Assembly (NCBI GenBank): GCA_021799915.1
Contig: JAJYZN010000004.1
Span: 1,640 to 32,644, forward strand
DNA from: Actinomycetes bacterium
GTDB taxonomy: Bacteria; Actinomycetota; Acidimicrobiia; Acidimicrobiales; RAAP-2
Direction of reading: 5' to 3'
Length of the DNA stretch: 31,005 nt
How positions within the stretch are numbered: the first letter of the stretch is position 1; each line of letters begins with the position of its first letter. Positions 22,299 through 30,976 of this stretch are shown in pieces. The position numbers and the translations under genes are program-made. The notes beneath the pieces were generated by a model that saw nothing but the letters and a program-made list of their open reading frames with translations, was not told the origin of the DNA and searched no databases.

Positions 22299-24443
22299 TC
22301 ACTCGACCTCTGCGGCTCTGCTCCTGCCTTGTAACCCGCTCGGCCACCACAGCCGAGGTCCGATGTCGATGGCGAGAGCCGGCACGAGAGCAGAGCGAAC
22401 CAAGATGGTGTCGACGAGCACTCCGAAAGCGACGAGGAAACCGATCTCGGTCAGGGCGATGAGCGGAAGCACGCCGAGCACGGCGAAGGTGGCCGCGAGG
22501 ACGATTCCAGCCGAGGTGATGACGCCACCGGAGACCGACAGCCCGCGAACGACTCCGGTGACGGCGCCATGCTCGGCTTCCTCTTTGACCCTGGCCATCA
22601 AGAACACGTTGTAGTCGACGCCCAGCGCCACCAGGAAGACAAACCCGAGAATGGGGACCGTCGGATCGAAGCCCGGAAAGCCAAAGAGGTATCGGAACAC
22701 CAAGGAGGAGATCCCGAGCGATCCGAGGTAGGAGAGCACCACGGTCGCGCTCAGCAACGCGGGAGCGACGATCGAGCCCAGGAACAGGCCAAGCATCAGG
22801 ACCACGACGGCCAGGATGACCGGAAGCAGGAGCTCGCGATCATGGGTGGCGGCGGCAGCCAGGTCAATGTTCGTGGCGGTCTCGCCTCCGACAAGCGCAT
22901 CAGGTCCGACAGCTCGCACCAATCGTTGTCGGAGAAGTCCGACGGTGTGCTGGGCCCCCGGCGAGGTGGGTGGGTCGGAAAGGACCGCCTGGATCAGCAC
23001 GGCATCACCCACTGGTTCTGGAGCGGATACCTCTGCGACTCCCGGCGTTGCCCGGGCCGTCGCTCCGGCCAAGCCGGCAGCGCCCGGGGGGCGGACCAGA
23101 ATTGTGGCCGGGGCACTGGTCCCAGCGGGGAAACTGGCAGCGAGAAGGGTCTGTGCCTCGACCGACCCGACGGTGCCTCGGAAGCCATTCTGCTGGTCGA
23201 CGCCACCACGGTACGAGAAGAGACCGAGAGCACCGACGGTCAAAGCAACGGCGACGGTGACCCAGATGACCCGACGCCGGGCCGGGATCCATTCGGCCAC
23301 CGCACCCCAGAAACGAATGCCTGCGTGTTGGTCTACTCCGGCTTTCGGGACGAAGGGCCAGAACACCCGCCGGCCCAGGGCCAGGATTAGGGAGGGAAGG
23401 AGGACGAGCTGGGCCACAAGGGCACAGAAGATGCCGGCCGCACACGCTGGACCGAGAGCTGCAATGTCGTTGAGCTGGGCCAGGACCAGGCACACCAGGG
23501 AGAAGATGACCGTGATGCCCGAAGTGGCGATCGCCGGACCAGCACGGCGCAGCGCCACGGCCATCGCCTGGTGCGGGTCGTCGTGGTGGCGAAGCTCTTC
23601 GCGATATCGGGCCAGAAGCAAGAGCGCATAGTCGGTGCCGGCCCCGAACACGAGCACGGTCAGGATCCCGACGGTCATGCCGTTGACGACGAAACCGTTC
23701 GTGGCGAGCAGGTAGGCGAACCCTTGAGACCAGCTGGCAGCGAAGAGGACCGAGACCAGGGGCACCAGCCACAGGAAAGGGCTTCGGTAGACAAGGAGCA
23801 AGATGATCGCCACCACCGCGACGGTCGCTCCGAGCAGTTTGCCGTCGATGCCGGCAAAGGCATTCAGGGCATCTGCGGCCGACCCGGCCGGACCCCCCAC
23901 CGCCGCTCGGAGGGCGTGAGGGGAAGTTCCGGGGACGCCGGGCGCTGGGGCGAACTTGCCGACTATCCGCCGGATCGCGGCAACGTCGCTGGAGAGCGTT
24001 GTCTGCGACGTCCTCGTGGAGATGGGAACCGAGAAATATGCCGCATCGCCGTCGCCGGCAACCACGATCGGCTCGGGCCCCTCAACCCCCGGGAGGCGTC
24101 TGGCTGCGATCTCGCGGCGAGAAGAAGCGATCGCAGTACGGTCGGTGCCGGTCAATCCCCCCGAGCGTGCGAAGACCACCACCGCCGGAGTGCTCGAAGC
24201 CTTGACATGGCTCTGGAGGTACGAGAGCACGGCGGTCGACGGCGCTCCGGTAGGGAGGAAGCTCGTCGGAGAATTGTCCTCCAGCGGCGCCAGCTTCCCC
24301 GCCAGAGGACCGACCAGGGCCACGGTCACCACCCCGATCACGAGCACCACCCACTTCGATCGGTGGCCGGTGACGACCGTGACCAGGGCACCGGCCAGCC
24401 CTTTCGGTCCGAAGCGGCGATAACGTGCCTTCCGTGATGTCAC
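22299..24443 (-). CDS. MMPL/RND family transporter
   Basis: A 714-residue RND-type exporter with two MMPL halves. Each half has one leading membrane helix (first: VVLVIGVVTVALVGPLAG; second: VIWVTVAVALTVGALGLFSY), an outside loop, then a bundle of five helices. The proton-relay/topology motifs are FGAGTDYALLLLARYREEL in the first half and ALGVDYNVFLMARVKEE in the second. Family members export lipids, siderophores or drugs in actinobacteria; the cargo here is unknown. The start is GTG 24443. A TAGTGT -10 box ends 7 nt upstream (leaderless), inside the operator shared with the TetR gene. The open frame beyond 24443 overlaps the TetR coding region and is not used. It is transcribed toward the oxidoreductase operon, which has its own promoter. 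Confidence 0.92.
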   Translation of the reverse strand: MTSRKARYRRFGPKGLAGALVTVVTGHRSKWVVLVIGVVTVALVGPLAGKLAPLEDNSPTSFLPTGAPSTAVLSYLQSHVKASSTPAVVVFARSGGLTGTDRTAIASSRREIAARRLPGVEGPEPIVVAGDGDAAYFSVPISTRTSQTTLSSDVAAIRRIVGKFAPAPGVPGTSPHALRAAVGGPAGSAADALNAFAGIDGKLLGATVAVVAIILLLVYRSPFLWLVPLVSVLFAASWSQGFAYLLATNGFVVNGMTVGILTVLVFGAGTDYALLLLARYREELRHHDDPHQAMAVALRRAGPAIATSGITVIFSLVCLVLAQLNDIAALGPACAAGIFCALVAQLVLLPSLILALGRRVFWPFVPKAGVDQHAGIRFWGAVAEWIPARRRVIWVTVAVALTVGALGLFSYRGGVDQQNGFRGTVGSVEAQTLLAASFPAGTSAPATILVRPPGAAGLAGATARATPGVAEVSAPEPVGDAVLIQAVLSDPPTSPGAQHTVGLLRQRLVRAVGPDALVGGETATNIDLAAAATHDRELLLPVILAVVVLMLGLFLGSIVAPALLSATVVLSYLGSLGISSLVFRYLFGFPGFDPTVPILGFVFLVALGVDYNVFLMARVKEEAEHGAVTGVVRGLSVSGGVITSAGIVLAATFAVLGVLPLIALTEIGFLVAFGVLVDTILVRSALVPALAIDIGPRLWWPSGLQGRSRAAEVE

Positions 24444-24444
24444 A

Positions 24445-24484
24445 CGTCTTACACTATGTCGGACCGTAGACACTCTGTAAGACG
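24445..24484. promoter_or_regulatory. Double TetR-type operator between MMPL and TetR genes
   Basis: Outer arms CGTCTTACA (24445-24453) and TGTAAGACG (24476-24484) are perfect inverted repeats. Each is part of an ACA-N3-TGT element: ACA-CTA-TGT at 24451-24459 and ACA-CTC-TGT at 24470-24478, with centres 19 bp apart. The block covers the MMPL -10 box (24456-24451) and runs into the first ten codons of the TetR gene. Binding should control both genes. Confidence 0.7.
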
Positions 24485-25103
24485 CAGAGAAGGTGGTCGG
24501 TGGGCCGACGTTCTCGACGAGCATCGGGCTGCCCAGGTCAGCCACATCTTGACCGTGGCCTTCGACCTGCTGCGCGAACGGGGAGTGGCGGCGCTCACCA
24601 TGTCCGCCGTCGCGGAGCGGGCCGGCATCTCCCGGGCCACCCTGTACCACTACTTTCCCGATGTCGATGCCTTGCTCAGCGCTTGGGTTGGACGGGAGAT
24701 CGGAGAGTCGATCACGGCGATGCTCGCCGAAGCCACCACCATCGCTGACCCGCTCGAACGGATCGAACACCTCGTGACGGCCCAAGCACTGGCGTTCGAG
24801 AGCCAGGACCACCGCCTGTCCGCCGAGCACTTCGAGACCGAAGCTGGTTCACCCGCCGTGCGACGCGAGGTGGCTGCCCAGCTGGCGCCCCTACGCCAAT
24901 TTCTCACCGACACCATTTCGGAAGCGGACCAGGCTGGACTGCTCAGAACCCGGGTCGATCCGTCACTAGGCGCCGACCTCGTGCTTGGGATCCTCGGAGC
25001 TCTACGACGTCACATCGTGGGAAGGCGGCTGACTGCCGACGAGGCTGTTCCCATCGTGATGGAGCTCCTCACCTCGGGCTGGTTCCACGCGCAGAAGAAG
25101 TGA
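24456..25103 (+). CDS. TetR/AcrR family regulator of the adjacent MMPL exporter
   Basis: A 215-residue TetR protein. The DNA-binding domain is AAQVSHILTVAFDLLRERGVAALTMSAVAERAGISRATLYHYFPDVDALLSAWV, preceded by an arginine-rich N-terminal extension (MSDRRHSVRRREGGRW). The C-terminal domain ends EAVPIVMELLTSGWFHAQKK. ATG 24456 is the only in-frame start before the helix-turn-helix, and no Shine-Dalgarno is seen. The operator overlaps codons 1-10, so repressor binding would also block early elongation. It is the natural repressor of the divergent MMPL gene; the inducer is probably a compound that the exporter carries (inference). Confidence 0.9.
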   Translation: MSDRRHSVRRREGGRWADVLDEHRAAQVSHILTVAFDLLRERGVAALTMSAVAERAGISRATLYHYFPDVDALLSAWVGREIGESITAMLAEATTIADPLERIEHLVTAQALAFESQDHRLSAEHFETEAGSPAVRREVAAQLAPLRQFLTDTISEADQAGLLRTRVDPSLGADLVLGILGALRRHIVGRRLTADEAVPIVMELLTSGWFHAQKK

Positions 25104-25327
25104 TCGGGTGGAAATTCCGGCGACCCGGCCGGCCCATGCCCAGCGGGTGACACGGCACAAACGGGCCGATCCACCCCGGAGCGGCCGGGCCGTGTCGAGC
25201 GCTCGCTCACCCCAGAGCCCCGTCCCCGCAGGAGCCGCCGACCATAAGAATTTACCGAGCAGCACGGTAGCGCCCGGGGTCGCGGCCACGAGGGCTCAAG
25301 CTAAGGTCATCTCCGAGACGGCCGCAC

Positions 25328-25363
25328 CTCGGGAGCCGGCTCGGGAGCCGGCTCGGGAGCCGG
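25328..25363. repeat. Three tandem 12-bp repeats upstream of an ABC transporter
   Basis: CTCGGGAGCCGG occurs three times without a mismatch, ending 26 bp before the ATG of the ABC ATPase gene. GAGCCGGCTC at each joint is itself a palindrome, so the region can form hairpins in the leader. The rest of the 286-bp gap (25104-25389) shows no gene; the open frame across it has no recognisable protein and reads the repeat as EPAR units. Confidence 0.7.
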
Positions 25364-25389
25364 GACGTCCCCGGGAAAGTGGGCATTCC

Positions 25390-26358
25390 ATGATCGAAGC
25401 CAGGGGTCTCGTCAAGCGGTACGGACCCACGGTCGCCGTGGACCATCTGTCGTTCGACGTCGTGGCCGGACAGGTGACGGGGTTCCTCGGGCCCAATGGC
25501 TCGGGCAAGTCGACGACGATGCGGATGATCATGGGGCTCGACGAGCCCGACGAGGGATCGGTGACGATCGACGGGAAGATGTACCGGGACCTGGCGTGGC
25601 CGCTACGAGAGGTCGGAGCGCTCCTCGAGGCCAAGGCCATCCACCCGGGCCGCAGCGCGTACCACCATCTGCTGGCCTTGGCCCAGACCAACGACATCAG
25701 TCGGGGACGGATCGACGAGGTGATCGAGCTGGTGGGGCTCGGTGCGGTGGCTCGCAAACGAGCCGGCACCTACTCGCTCGGTATGGGACAACGCCTGGGG
25801 ATTGCCGCTGCCCTCCTGGGCGATCCCAAGGTGCTCCTCTTCGATGAGCCGGTCAATGGACTGGATCCAGAGGGAATCCGGTGGGTGCGCAACCTGCTGA
25901 AGCACCTGGCGGCCGAAGGTCGCACCGTCCTGGTCTCCAGCCACTTGATGAGCGAGATGGCGCTCACCGCCGACCATCTCGTGGTCATCGGTCGGGGACG
26001 CCTGATCGCCGCCATGCCTGTCTCGGACTTCATCGCCCAGAGCTCCGAGCAGAGCGTCCGGGTGCGCACGCCTCACGCCGATGACTTGACGGCACGGATC
26101 CGGAGTGCCGGGGGGCGCGTCCAGAGCGACGAAGATGGTGCCCTCCGGGTCACCGGCATGTCGGCCGAGTCGATCGGGGACCTCGCCGCAGCGGCGAGTA
26201 TCGCCCTGCACGAGCTGTCCACGCAGAGCGCCTCGCTCGAGGAGGTCTTCATGGAACTGACCTACGACAGCGTCGAGTTCCAGGGAGGGGGCTTTGGTGC
26301 CGGACCCCCCGGTGCCGAGTTCCCGGATGCCGCACCCTTCGTCCCGGCAGAAGCGTGA
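25390..26358 (+). CDS. ABC transporter ATP-binding protein (ABC-2/BcrA-type)
   Basis: A 322-residue ATPase. Walker A is GFLGPNGSGKSTTMRM (about 31-46), the signature is TYSLGMGQRLGIAAALLGDPKV, Walker B is VLLFDEPVNGLDPEG, and the switch histidine lies in VLVSSHLMSEM. The signature is SLGMGQ rather than LSGGQ, as in many drug and lantibiotic exporters of the BcrA/DrrA group. A C-terminal accessory domain (about 220-322) has ASLEEVFMELT, and the tail is acidic and glycine-rich. The start ATG 25390 is supported by the canonical MIEARGLVKRYGP beginning. The permease gene follows after 7 bp. Cargo unknown; an efflux role is inferred. Confidence 0.92.
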   Translation: MIEARGLVKRYGPTVAVDHLSFDVVAGQVTGFLGPNGSGKSTTMRMIMGLDEPDEGSVTIDGKMYRDLAWPLREVGALLEAKAIHPGRSAYHHLLALAQTNDISRGRIDEVIELVGLGAVARKRAGTYSLGMGQRLGIAAALLGDPKVLLFDEPVNGLDPEGIRWVRNLLKHLAAEGRTVLVSSHLMSEMALTADHLVVIGRGRLIAAMPVSDFIAQSSEQSVRVRTPHADDLTARIRSAGGRVQSDEDGALRVTGMSAESIGDLAAAASIALHELSTQSASLEEVFMELTYDSVEFQGGGFGAGPPGAEFPDAAPFVPAEA

Positions 26359-26365
26359 TTCGCCG

Positions 26366-27262
26366 ATGATCGCGCCCACGCCTCCGGTCTCACCTTCCTC
26401 GCTGTACCCACCGACGCCCGGCACCTTGGGCGACGCTGCTCCCCGAGAGCTGGAGCCAGGGTATGGTGCCCACTACCGCCTGCGCGGGGTGCTTCATTCG
26501 GAGTGGACGAAGCTCCGAAGCGTGCGGTCGACCACGTGGAGCCTGGTGGTGACCGCGGTCCTGGTCATAGGGATCGGGATCCTGGCCACGGCCACCGAAG
26601 CCGCCCGTTGGTCCCACGAGACAGTCCTGAGGCGCCTGACCTTCGACCCCACCAGCCTGAGCCTTACCGGCCTCCTCCTCGGCCAACTTGCCATCGGCGT
26701 CCTCGGCATCCTGGTGATGACCGCCGAGTATGGGAGCGGCACCATCCGGGCCACCTTCGCCGCCATTCCCAACCGGCTTCTGGTGCTCGTGGCCAAGACC
26801 GCCGTGTACGCCGTGGTGGCGCTGGTGGTGAGCGAGGCACTCGCCTTCGCCGCCTTCGCCATCGGGCAGCTGATCCTCACCGGATCGACCCCCCACGCGG
26901 TGCTGGGCCAGCCCGGTGTGCTGCGGGCCGTCGCCGGTGGGGGCCTCTACTTGGCTGTGCTGGGGCTCTTGGCGCTGGGCATTGCCACCATCGTCCGCCA
27001 TACCGCCGGCGCCATCAGCGCGTTCGTCGGAGTCCTTTTCATCCTCCCGTTGATCGTCCAGGCTCTTCCCACGTCGATCAGCAATGCCGTGGCCAGGTAC
27101 CTCCCAGCCGTCATCGGGGTGCGGATGATGACGGTCCACGTCGGATTTCGCGGCAACGACGCACCGACGTTCGGACCTTGGGTCGGGTTGGCCATCCTGG
27201 TCGGCTACGCGGTTGTCGTCCTCGCCGTCGGCGCCTGGCTCCTGGTCCGCAGGGACGCCTGA
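26366..27262 (+). CDS. ABC-2 type permease
   Basis: A 298-residue integral membrane partner of the preceding ATPase. After a proline-rich cytoplasmic N-terminus (about 45 residues) comes the typical LHSEWTKLRSVRSTTWSLVVTAVLVIGIGIL, the coupling-helix and first membrane segment of ABC-2 permeases. It is followed by about five more segments (LLLGQLAIGVLGILVMTAEYGSGTI, LVLVAKTAVYAVVALVVSEALAFA, GGLYLAVLGLLALGIATIV, ISAFVGVLFILPLIV, and LAILVGYAVVVLAVGAWLLV near the C-terminus). The motif TAEYGSGTIRATFAAIPNR is characteristic. ATG 26366 lies 7 bp after the ATPase stop. The two make a homodimeric ATPase/permease exporter. Confidence 0.9.
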   Translation: MIAPTPPVSPSSLYPPTPGTLGDAAPRELEPGYGAHYRLRGVLHSEWTKLRSVRSTTWSLVVTAVLVIGIGILATATEAARWSHETVLRRLTFDPTSLSLTGLLLGQLAIGVLGILVMTAEYGSGTIRATFAAIPNRLLVLVAKTAVYAVVALVVSEALAFAAFAIGQLILTGSTPHAVLGQPGVLRAVAGGGLYLAVLGLLALGIATIVRHTAGAISAFVGVLFILPLIVQALPTSISNAVARYLPAVIGVRMMTVHVGFRGNDAPTFGPWVGLAILVGYAVVVLAVGAWLLVRRDA

Positions 27263-27313
27263 GCTCCGTCCTCGACACCCGGTAGAGCTCGCTCGCACCG
27301 ATCGGACGTCGAT

Positions 27314-27319
27314 TACGTT
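27314..27319 (+). promoter_or_regulatory. -10 box TACGTT of a probable leaderless glycosidase transcript
   Basis: TACGTT (TANNNT) ends 6 nt before the GTG at 27326. It separates the glycosidase from the ABC operon ending at 27262 as an independent transcription unit. Confidence 0.5.
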
Positions 27320-27325
27320 GGGACG

Positions 27326-29917
27326 GTGACAGCGCGCCCCCGTCCCGACACCGGCCTGTCTGCGGAGGCCGAGCGGTTCCTCCTCTCAGGAGAGTTCCAC
27401 TACTTCAGGGTGCCTCGATCGGCGTGGGCCGATCGCCTGGCACAGATGGTCGACGCCGGACTGGACACGGCTTGCATCTACGTGCCCTGGAACTGGCACC
27501 AACCCGATCCCGGCACCATCGACCTGAATGGTGCCACCAGCCCAGAGCGTGACCTCATGGGCGCGCTCGATGCCGTCGCCGAGGCCGGACTGCGCTGTAT
27601 CTACCGGCCTGGCCCCTTCATCACCGCCGAGTGGCGCAACGGTGGAGTCCCCGACTGGCTGCTCACGTCCCATCCTGATATCCGGTCGGTCAACTCCGTC
27701 GGAGCGCCAAGTGCCGGCGGCGGGTACCCGGTCATCACCTATTCCCACCCCGACTACCTCGGAGCTTCACAGTCCTGGCTCCGCACTGCCTGCGAGGTCG
27801 TGGCCGACCGCCTCGCCGAGCACGGCGGGCACATCTCGGCCGTACAGCTGGACGACGAGCCGTCGTACTGGCAAAGCCTTTCCGACCCCTTCCTCCTCGA
27901 CTACCACCCGCTCCTCGTCGACCCGGTCCCCGGCGGCTCCCCCTGGGCGCGTTTCGTGCTCGAGCGCCATGGCTCGATGTCGGCGGTGGCGAAGGCCCAC
28001 CATCAGCCGGCGTGGCGACGGCCCGAAGACGTCAGCCCGCCCCGTCAGGCCATGTCGGACGGGCACGAGCTGGCCCGGTACCTGGACTGGCTGGACTTCA
28101 AGCTGGACCAGGTCAACCGGTACGTGGCCGCGTGCTACGCCACGGCCCGCGATGCCGGGATGGTGGGTCCCCTCATGATGCTCTATCCGTACCTGAGCTC
28201 CCTCCAAGCCAAGAAGTTCACGGCTTTCGCCGATCGGCACGGCTTGGACCTCCACCTCACCGACGAGTGCTACCTGTCCCTCATGGGCTCCTTCTCGTGC
28301 ACCGAGGAGAAGCTGGCGGCGATCATCTCCACCCACGAGGCGTACCACCTGTGGAGGGGCACCGGTCATGGGCCGCCGGTCACCATGGAGATCCAGTCGG
28401 CGAACGCCAGCCACCTCCCCCCCGGGGCGATGGAGCTCCTCTACGCACTGACCGTGGTCCGCGGTGTGCGAGGGATGAACTTCTACATGATGGTCGGCGG
28501 GAAGAACCCTCCGGGTTTCGAGAACGAGACTGGAGACGAGTACGACATCTGCGCGCCGATCTCCGTCGACGGAAGGCAGCGGCCGCACTTGGACACCATC
28601 GGCAAGCTCGCACAGTTGGTTCGGGCCGTCGAGCCCGAGCTCCACGGAATGGAAACTCTGATTGACGTGACCATCGGGGTCCACCTCGACTACGACGCCG
28701 CTTCGATGGGTGGGGCCGCACTGGCCCTCGACGCCTGGGGGCTGCAGACCCTGCTGCCCCAGGGGGACATGGGCCTTTCCTCGGCCGCCGGGCTGCCCAG
28801 CCTGTTTGCCACCACGAGCATCAGCTGGAACCTGGCTGACGTGTCCGATGCCGAGGGTCCGCCGGCCACCGCCCGCCAGTGCTGGGTGGGATGCCTGGAC
28901 TTCCTCTCCGAACCGATCCAGCGACGCCTTCTGGACTACGCCGACCGGGGCGGCCATCTGGTGCTCCTACCGGTGATCCCCACCCGAGATGACTCGATGG
29001 AGCCGTGCGACCTCCTGGCGCGGGCCGTGTTCGGCCACACACCTCTCCCCGACTTTCGCGGCTTCGAGGGCGGCATGTCGGGCGCCGCACTGGTGCGCGA
29101 CGGCCGCGGCGGGACGATCGTCGCTACCGGCGTGCTCACTACTTTCCCCGTTCCTGAAGGAGCCGAGGCACTGGCCTGGTCGTCCGACGACGGCCAGCCG
29201 TGCTCTTGCACCCGGCAGTTCGGAGAGGGACGCATCACCTTCGTGGGCTTCAGGCTGGGCTACGACCCTGATGGCGGGCCAGCAGGAGCGGCATTCTGCC
29301 GGCGCATCGTCGAATGGGGTGGCTACACCCCGGCGACCACCTCGTCGAATCCCCAGCTCGCCACCTTCGAGATGGCCGGTCCGGGCGGCGGCCTGGTGTG
29401 CGTGGTCAACCCGGTGGAGGTCCCGGCCAGCACCCGGACCACCTATACCCCTCCACCGCTCCGAGGGGCAGCGAGCTCGGAGGAGCTTCGACCCCGCGCC
29501 ACGACGCCAGTCGGTGATCGACCGTCGGAACCCTTCGGAGAGCCCGGCGCCCGGCGCCGGTCCCTGCCGGCACTGCTCGAAACCCTCACGCTTCCGGGTC
29601 GGGGGGCGAGGCTCCTTCCCGTCGAGCTGTCGCTCGGCCCCACCGGCACCCTGGTGCAGAGCACGGCCGAGCTCCTTGGCCGGGAACTGGACGATCATCA
29701 CGCCACGCTGGTCTTCCATGTCCCCGAGGCCGGTCCCGTCGAGCTGGTCCTGTCTGGACCCGTGGCCGCATCGCTCGACGCCGGAACGTCGGGATCTCTC
29801 ATCTTGACCGGAGGCCGCCTGTCGATCGTGGCCCCCGGCCCCGAGCCAGGCGAAGTCGTCGCCGTCATCGAGGCCCAGGGTGCCGGATCGCTCAGGTGCC
29901 GGCTCTCCGCCACCTGA
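27326..29917 (+). CDS. Glycoside hydrolase family 35-like beta-galactosidase
   Basis: An 863-residue glycosidase. The N-terminal TIM barrel shows GH35 landmarks: LLSGEFHYFRVPRSAWADRL (19-38), CIYVPWNWHQP (50-60), YRPGPFITAEWRNGGVPDWLL (93-113), the acid/base motif AVQLDDEPSYW with E178, and the probable nucleophile region PVTMEIQSAN with E355. The later part (about 430-863) is beta-rich, as expected for the accessory domains. Compared with typical GH35 enzymes the segment 185-300 is long, and the acid/base motif is DDEP instead of the usual NE context, so the substrate may not be a simple beta-galactoside. No signal peptide is seen, so it should be cytoplasmic. The start is GTG 27326 with a -10 box 6 nt upstream. 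No sugar transporter or regulator adjoins it. Confidence 0.85.
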   Translation: MTARPRPDTGLSAEAERFLLSGEFHYFRVPRSAWADRLAQMVDAGLDTACIYVPWNWHQPDPGTIDLNGATSPERDLMGALDAVAEAGLRCIYRPGPFITAEWRNGGVPDWLLTSHPDIRSVNSVGAPSAGGGYPVITYSHPDYLGASQSWLRTACEVVADRLAEHGGHISAVQLDDEPSYWQSLSDPFLLDYHPLLVDPVPGGSPWARFVLERHGSMSAVAKAHHQPAWRRPEDVSPPRQAMSDGHELARYLDWLDFKLDQVNRYVAACYATARDAGMVGPLMMLYPYLSSLQAKKFTAFADRHGLDLHLTDECYLSLMGSFSCTEEKLAAIISTHEAYHLWRGTGHGPPVTMEIQSANASHLPPGAMELLYALTVVRGVRGMNFYMMVGGKNPPGFENETGDEYDICAPISVDGRQRPHLDTIGKLAQLVRAVEPELHGMETLIDVTIGVHLDYDAASMGGAALALDAWGLQTLLPQGDMGLSSAAGLPSLFATTSISWNLADVSDAEGPPATARQCWVGCLDFLSEPIQRRLLDYADRGGHLVLLPVIPTRDDSMEPCDLLARAVFGHTPLPDFRGFEGGMSGAALVRDGRGGTIVATGVLTTFPVPEGAEALAWSSDDGQPCSCTRQFGEGRITFVGFRLGYDPDGGPAGAAFCRRIVEWGGYTPATTSSNPQLATFEMAGPGGGLVCVVNPVEVPASTRTTYTPPPLRGAASSEELRPRATTPVGDRPSEPFGEPGARRRSLPALLETLTLPGRGARLLPVELSLGPTGTLVQSTAELLGRELDDHHATLVFHVPEAGPVELVLSGPVAASLDAGTSGSLILTGGRLSIVAPGPEPGEVVAVIEAQGAGSLRCRLSAT

Positions 29918-29959
29918 GGTAGGTCACCAGAGCAGGGTGCGCCATCGCCGCGGCGGCCT

Positions 29960-30976
29960 TCAGGCCCCCATGACGGAGCGGAACCTGCTCACGAGGGCGT
30001 CGAGCAGCGGAGGGGGAGCCGAGGCCGAGATGAAGAAGAAGTTCCGTCCGCCTTCGCCGTCGGGCGTGCAGTTCACCCGCAGGATGTCGCGATTGCCGGT
30101 GTGGACCCGGAACCTACGCTGGCGCACCCCGGCGAGGTCCAGCCCTTCACGTTCGGCGAAGAGGTAGAAGGCGATGGTCGGTGGCGGTGGGGCATACCGG
30201 TCGACACCCGCCGCCTCGGCCTCGGCCAGAGGGGTCGGCACCACTCCGTGGGTCATGGCCGCTCGGAGCCCGGCCATCACCCGGGGAGACACGTCTTCGA
30301 GCGTGTCGCCAGGATGGACCTCGGCCTTCAGTCGCACCGGCCCGACGAAGTTCCCGATCATGCCCCTAGTCACCGGCAGTCTCCGGCCCGATGCCGCCGA
30401 CGTCACCACGAAGTGCTCGGCGCCTGCCACCTCGCACAGCGCCAACTCCAACCAGGACAGGACCACCACGTAGGGAAGGGTTCCCAGTGCCGGCGTCGAC
30501 TCCACCAGTCGCTCCCACTCGTCACCCGGCACGTTGAAGAACCGGGTCACGCTCCTGTCGCCGGCGACGGTGGGCCAGGTGCCGGCCTCGGCAACGGCGG
30601 GGACTTCCTCCACCCAGTAGCGTGCGGCCTGCTCCAGGACCGTCTCGGGCACAGGGTGCTCGAGGACGTAACGCAGGTAGCTGTCACCGCTGGGCGCAGG
30701 GCGCGTTAAGGACGCCGGTAATCGGTGCGCTCGGGGTGCCCCGCGTCGGATTCCATCGAGGTGGCTGTCGGCGCAGGCCAAGACTGAAGTGGGCCCCGGT
30801 TGACGAACAGCGTCAAGTGGCCAGCCGATACGCACAAGCGGTTCAAGGTCGCGGTAGACGGAAAGTACGGCGACGGTCGCATCGGGCATCCCGTTTGGCA
30901 CCGAAAGGCGCTTGCGCAGGACGACGGCTGGTCTGTGAAATGGTCGAAACATGAAAGATCTCGTCCAGGTGATCAC
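29960..30976 (-). CDS. Condensation-domain/acyltransferase-like protein, N-terminal half replaced (likely broken gene)
   Basis: The C-terminal part (about residue 95 on) resembles the second half of NRPS condensation-type domains or PapA-like acyltransferases: GDSYLRYVLEHPVPETVLEQAARYWVEEVPAV, LPYVVVLSWLELALCEVAG, and FVVTSAASGRRLPVTRGMIGNFVGPVRLKAEVHPGDTLEDV with the conserved N-x-x-G-P/x-R pattern. The first half, which should carry the catalytic HHxxxDG, is missing. In its place about 90 residues read as unrelated, basic sequence from DNA of lower GC. The frame is open to the window edge; GTG 30976 is the first start inside the window. Either the gene was truncated by recombination near 30700, or the assembly joins two fragments there. 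As it stands it should not be an active condensation enzyme. Confidence 0.6.
   Translation of the reverse strand: MITWTRSFMFRPFHRPAVVLRKRLSVPNGMPDATVAVLSVYRDLEPLVRIGWPLDAVRQPGPTSVLACADSHLDGIRRGAPRAHRLPASLTRPAPSGDSYLRYVLEHPVPETVLEQAARYWVEEVPAVAEAGTWPTVAGDRSVTRFFNVPGDEWERLVESTPALGTLPYVVVLSWLELALCEVAGAEHFVVTSAASGRRLPVTRGMIGNFVGPVRLKAEVHPGDTLEDVSPRVMAGLRAAMTHGVVPTPLAEAEAAGVDRYAPPPPTIAFYLFAEREGLDLAGVRQRRFRVHTGNRDILRVNCTPDGEGGRNFFFISASAPPPLLDALVSRFRSVMGA

Noticed and set aside
24431..24464. A second TGTCACA (24438-24444) upstream of the MMPL/TetR start region, as a possible ECF41 promoter.
   Set aside because: At N16 the next bases are GGAC, not CGTC, and the motif lies inside the start of the divergent MMPL gene. 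It is probably coincidental.
24444..24830. N-terminal extension of the MMPL frame upstream of GTG 24443.
   Set aside because: It runs antisense through the TetR helix-turn-helix and is not membrane-like; the GTG has a -10 box at leaderless spacing.
25108..25389. N-terminal extension of the ABC ATPase frame.
   Set aside because: Low-complexity repeat-derived sequence before a canonical ATPase beginning at ATG 25390.
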